From NCBI GenBank assembly GCA_036274495.1, contig DASUFP010000026.1, positions 1 to 16,212 of the forward strand: a stretch of 16,212 nt of DNA, written 5' to 3'. This document shows, piece by piece, positions 15,333-16,212 of this stretch (position 1 is the first letter of the stretch; each line of letters opens with the position of its first letter). The notes under the pieces were generated by a model, which was not told the DNA's origin, made no database searches, and worked only from the letters and a program-made list of their open reading frames with translations. Made by a program: the position numbers and the translations under genes. This DNA is from DASUFP01 sp036274495 (GTDB lineage Bacteria > Bacteroidota > Bacteroidia > AKYH767-A > OLB10).

Positions 15333-15417
15333 TTACCCGTTTGTAAACGTTTACAATGCTTTTCGCATTTTTTTTCCCTTTAATTTTACTGTGGGAGGGG
15401 GCCCGGAGGGCCCCCGG
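15333..15417. repeat. 85-bp structured repeat, copy 2
   Basis: Differs from copy 1 at three bases: 15358 (A to G), 15366 (T to C) and 15384 (C to T). The first two are partners in the small hairpin, turning an A:T pair into G:C (AATGC-TTTTC-GCATT, 15355-15369). The palindrome (15341-15356) and the G/C hairpin are unchanged. Orientation is the same as copy 1, with a 66-bp unrelated spacer between them. Confidence 0.92.
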
Positions 15418-15541
15418 GGTTGCGGTGGAGAGATAAAAACCGTACAACATCACCGGAACAGCAATACTGAAAATCCGACATCCGAACGCGCATTATTCAT
15501 TGCCAGCACTGTGTTGTATGACCTATGAAGTAGCATTTCTC

Positions 15542-15562
15542 ACTGTGTTCGAAATACACTTC
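15542..15562. repeat. Degenerate 21-bp motif, copy A
   Basis: Shares 17 of 21 bases with 15805-15825, built around TGTGTTCG and AATACA, in the same orientation. Copy A is nearly self-complementary at its core (GTGT and ACAC flanking TCGAAAT). Confidence 0.5.
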
Positions 15563-15587
15563 AGGGCTTCGCTTATGACTAATGAAG

Positions 15588-15599
15588 CCGCCGCGGCGG
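15588..15599. repeat. Perfect 12-bp G/C palindrome
   Basis: CCGCCGCGGCGG equals its own complement. With flanking AAGCC (15585-15589) and a GGCTT at 15616-15620 it could also join a longer imperfect hairpin next to the A/T hairpin element. Confidence 0.6.
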
Positions 15600-15623
15600 A
15601 TGACTGCTGCCGCGGGGCTTTTG

Positions 15624-15647
15624 TTCTTTTGTCTTGATACAAAAGAA
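15624..15647. repeat. A/T-rich hairpin element (TTCTTTTGT / ACAAAAGAA)
   Basis: A perfect 9-bp stem (15624-15632 with 15639-15647) closes a CTTGAT loop; three further pairs form on the outside past a single C bulge. The surrounding DNA is one I recall as a recurrent intergenic element in Bacteroidota genomes, where its translation (C-L-D-T-K-E-P-K-N-Q) is often annotated as spurious small proteins. A role as terminator or mobile repeat remnant is unproven. Confidence 0.65.
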
Positions 15648-15804
15648 CCAAAAAATCAAGAAGCAACCATGCTTCATCCCGCTCTGTGCGCCTGTGCTTT
15701 TTTCTTAGTTTTCATTATGATGCAAGCATTCCGGATTGCTGGTTATTCAGGCGCACATTCACAACCAACCCACCCCCGCGGTTGCTTCAGGCCTGCGCTA
15801 TTAA

Positions 15805-15825
15805 AATGTGTTCGTAATACATTTC
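15805..15825. repeat. Degenerate 21-bp motif, copy B
   Basis: Second copy of the TGTGTTCG...AATACA motif. Here the outer bases AATGT (15805-15809) and ACATT (15819-15823) pair, giving a weak hairpin. A more decayed relative (GTGTT, T run, AATACATTTC) lies at 15905-15924. Confidence 0.5.
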
Positions 15826-15919
15826 CCACAGTGGCCGGTCCTTGTCTGACGTGTTGAAATGTGAGGTGACGACCAGGACCTTGACCATCACCTGGGATAT
15901 GAAAGTGTTTTTTTAATAC

Positions 15920-15934
15920 ATTTCAATTTGAAAT
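15920..15934. repeat. 15-bp inverted repeat
   Basis: ATTTCAA and TTGAAAT flank a single central T at 15927. A perfect 10-bp palindrome CGCTTAAGCG follows at 15941-15950. No gene starts nearby, so an operator role has no support. Confidence 0.45.
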
Positions 15935-15990
15935 ACAATCCGCTTAAGCGATATACCGCACCAAAGCAAATTTCTAATCACTATTTACCA

Positions 15991-16004
15991 TTTGCTATTT
16001 GCTA
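15991..16004. repeat. Short tandem repeat (2 x TTTGCTA)
   Basis: Two perfect 7-bp units just beyond the stop codon of the minus-strand T9SS cargo gene. It has no T run or stem that would make it a terminator for that gene. Confidence 0.5.
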
Positions 16005-16007
16005 TTT

Positions 16008-16212
16008 TCACCTCTCCACCACCAGTCTTGCATGTATGACTCCTGTGGCTGTAACACAATTCACCAGATAGACACCATTTGCCAGTGCAGCGGGTATCGG
16101 GACTCTTATGCTGTTGGTGTTAGGCGTTACTTTTTCTCTGTAAACCAACTCACCGGGAAGGTTGTAAATGCTGATGGTTACTTCCCTCTGTTTTAGTGCA
16201 TCCGAAACAAGC
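16008..16212 (-). CDS. T9SS type A sorting domain, C-terminus of a secreted protein (truncated by window)
   Basis: Reading the minus strand from the window edge gives 67 residues and a TGA stop at 16008-16010; no start lies in the window because the gene continues to the right. The fragment contains V-T-I-S-I-Y-N-L-P-G-E-L-V-Y, then I-R-V-P-I-P-A-A-L-A-N-G-V-Y-L-V and the basic end A-R-L-V-V-E-R. This is the second half of a type A sorting domain: the D-x-x-G-E/K strand turn, the L-x-x-G-x-Y-x-V strand and the terminal positively charged strand. The protein is thus a second surface or secreted type IX cargo; the rest of its domains, and so its function, are outside. It converges on trhO across the repeat-rich region. 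Confidence 0.88.
   Translation of the reverse strand, partial: LVSDALKQREVTISIYNLPGELVYREKVTPNTNSIRVPIPAALANGVYLVNCVTATGVIHARLVVER

Larger units (their letters stand above)
15101..16007. other. Repeat-rich non-coding region between convergent genes
   Basis: About 900 bp without a credible gene. It holds two direct copies of an 85-bp structured repeat, several perfect palindromes, a hairpin element common in Bacteroidota, and two degenerate copies of a 21-bp motif, each listed separately. Short forward frames here are translations of repeats. The DNA alternates between A/T runs and nearly pure G/C patches, unlike the even composition of the flanking genes. Confidence 0.8.

Noticed and set aside
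15292..15528. Forward frame of 78 codons across repeat copy 2
   Set aside because: Most of it is the 85-bp structured repeat read as protein; copy 1 does not keep the frame.
15582..15857. Forward frame of 91 codons containing D-T-K-E-P-K-N-Q
   Set aside because: It is a translation of the hairpin element and flanking repeats; composition is not protein-like and I know this frame as a common spurious call in Bacteroidota.
15864..15893. Inverted repeat AGGTGA / TCACCT as a possible RNA hairpin
   Set aside because: Six pairs around an 18-base loop with no further support; expected by chance at this scale.

Overview
The window looks like a chromosomal segment of an aerobic member of the Bacteroidota. 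The reasons are the type IX secretion (T9SS) type A C-terminal sorting domains at both ends, an IPExxxVDY-family gene next to pyruvate kinase, several copies of the Bacteroidota -7 promoter motif TAnnTTTG, no clear Shine-Dalgarno sequences, and an oxidase-module gene order typical of the phylum. I cannot name the genus from sequence alone.

Layout. 1-1483: 3' end of a large secreted Ig-like repeat protein (+), closed by a strong bidirectional terminator. 1544-3433 (-): IPExxxVDY gene then pyruvate kinase. 3557-3997 (+): tadA. 4003-5309 (-): a three-gene signalling operon (PAS protein, HATPase protein, single-domain REC protein) that looks like a histidine kinase from which the DHp/HisKA module is missing. 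5310-5637: non-coding divergent spacer. 5638-6057 (+): bacilliredoxin. 6062-7100 (-): PlsC-type acyltransferase overlapping gatC. 7137-9610 (+): trpS and a polyprenyl-phosphate sugar-1-phosphate transferase. 9642-14021 (+): a haem-copper oxidase assembly and subunit module (protohaem farnesyltransferase, two subunit III proteins, subunit IV, SCO copper chaperone, DUF420 protein, and a small CxxC membrane protein). 14045-15100 (+): trhO. 15101-16007: about 0.9 kb of repeat-rich non-coding DNA. 16008-16212 (-): C-terminus of a second T9SS cargo protein that runs off the window.

The 9.6-14 kb block is the back half of a caa3-type oxidase operon: haem o synthesis, structural subunits III and IV, copper delivery and accessory membrane factors lie in one direction with short gaps or overlaps. 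Subunits I and II are not in the window. The rest is mostly housekeeping (glycolysis, tRNA modification and charging, phospholipid synthesis, redox, envelope polysaccharide initiation).

The least ordinary items are the DHp-less kinase operon; a tandem pair of 85-bp structured repeats in which two of three substitutions compensate within one predicted hairpin; promoter motifs abutting start codons that suggest leaderless mRNAs; and the small CxxC protein in the oxidase cluster. I did not find a CRISPR array, tRNA, rRNA, insertion sequence or recognisable defence system.
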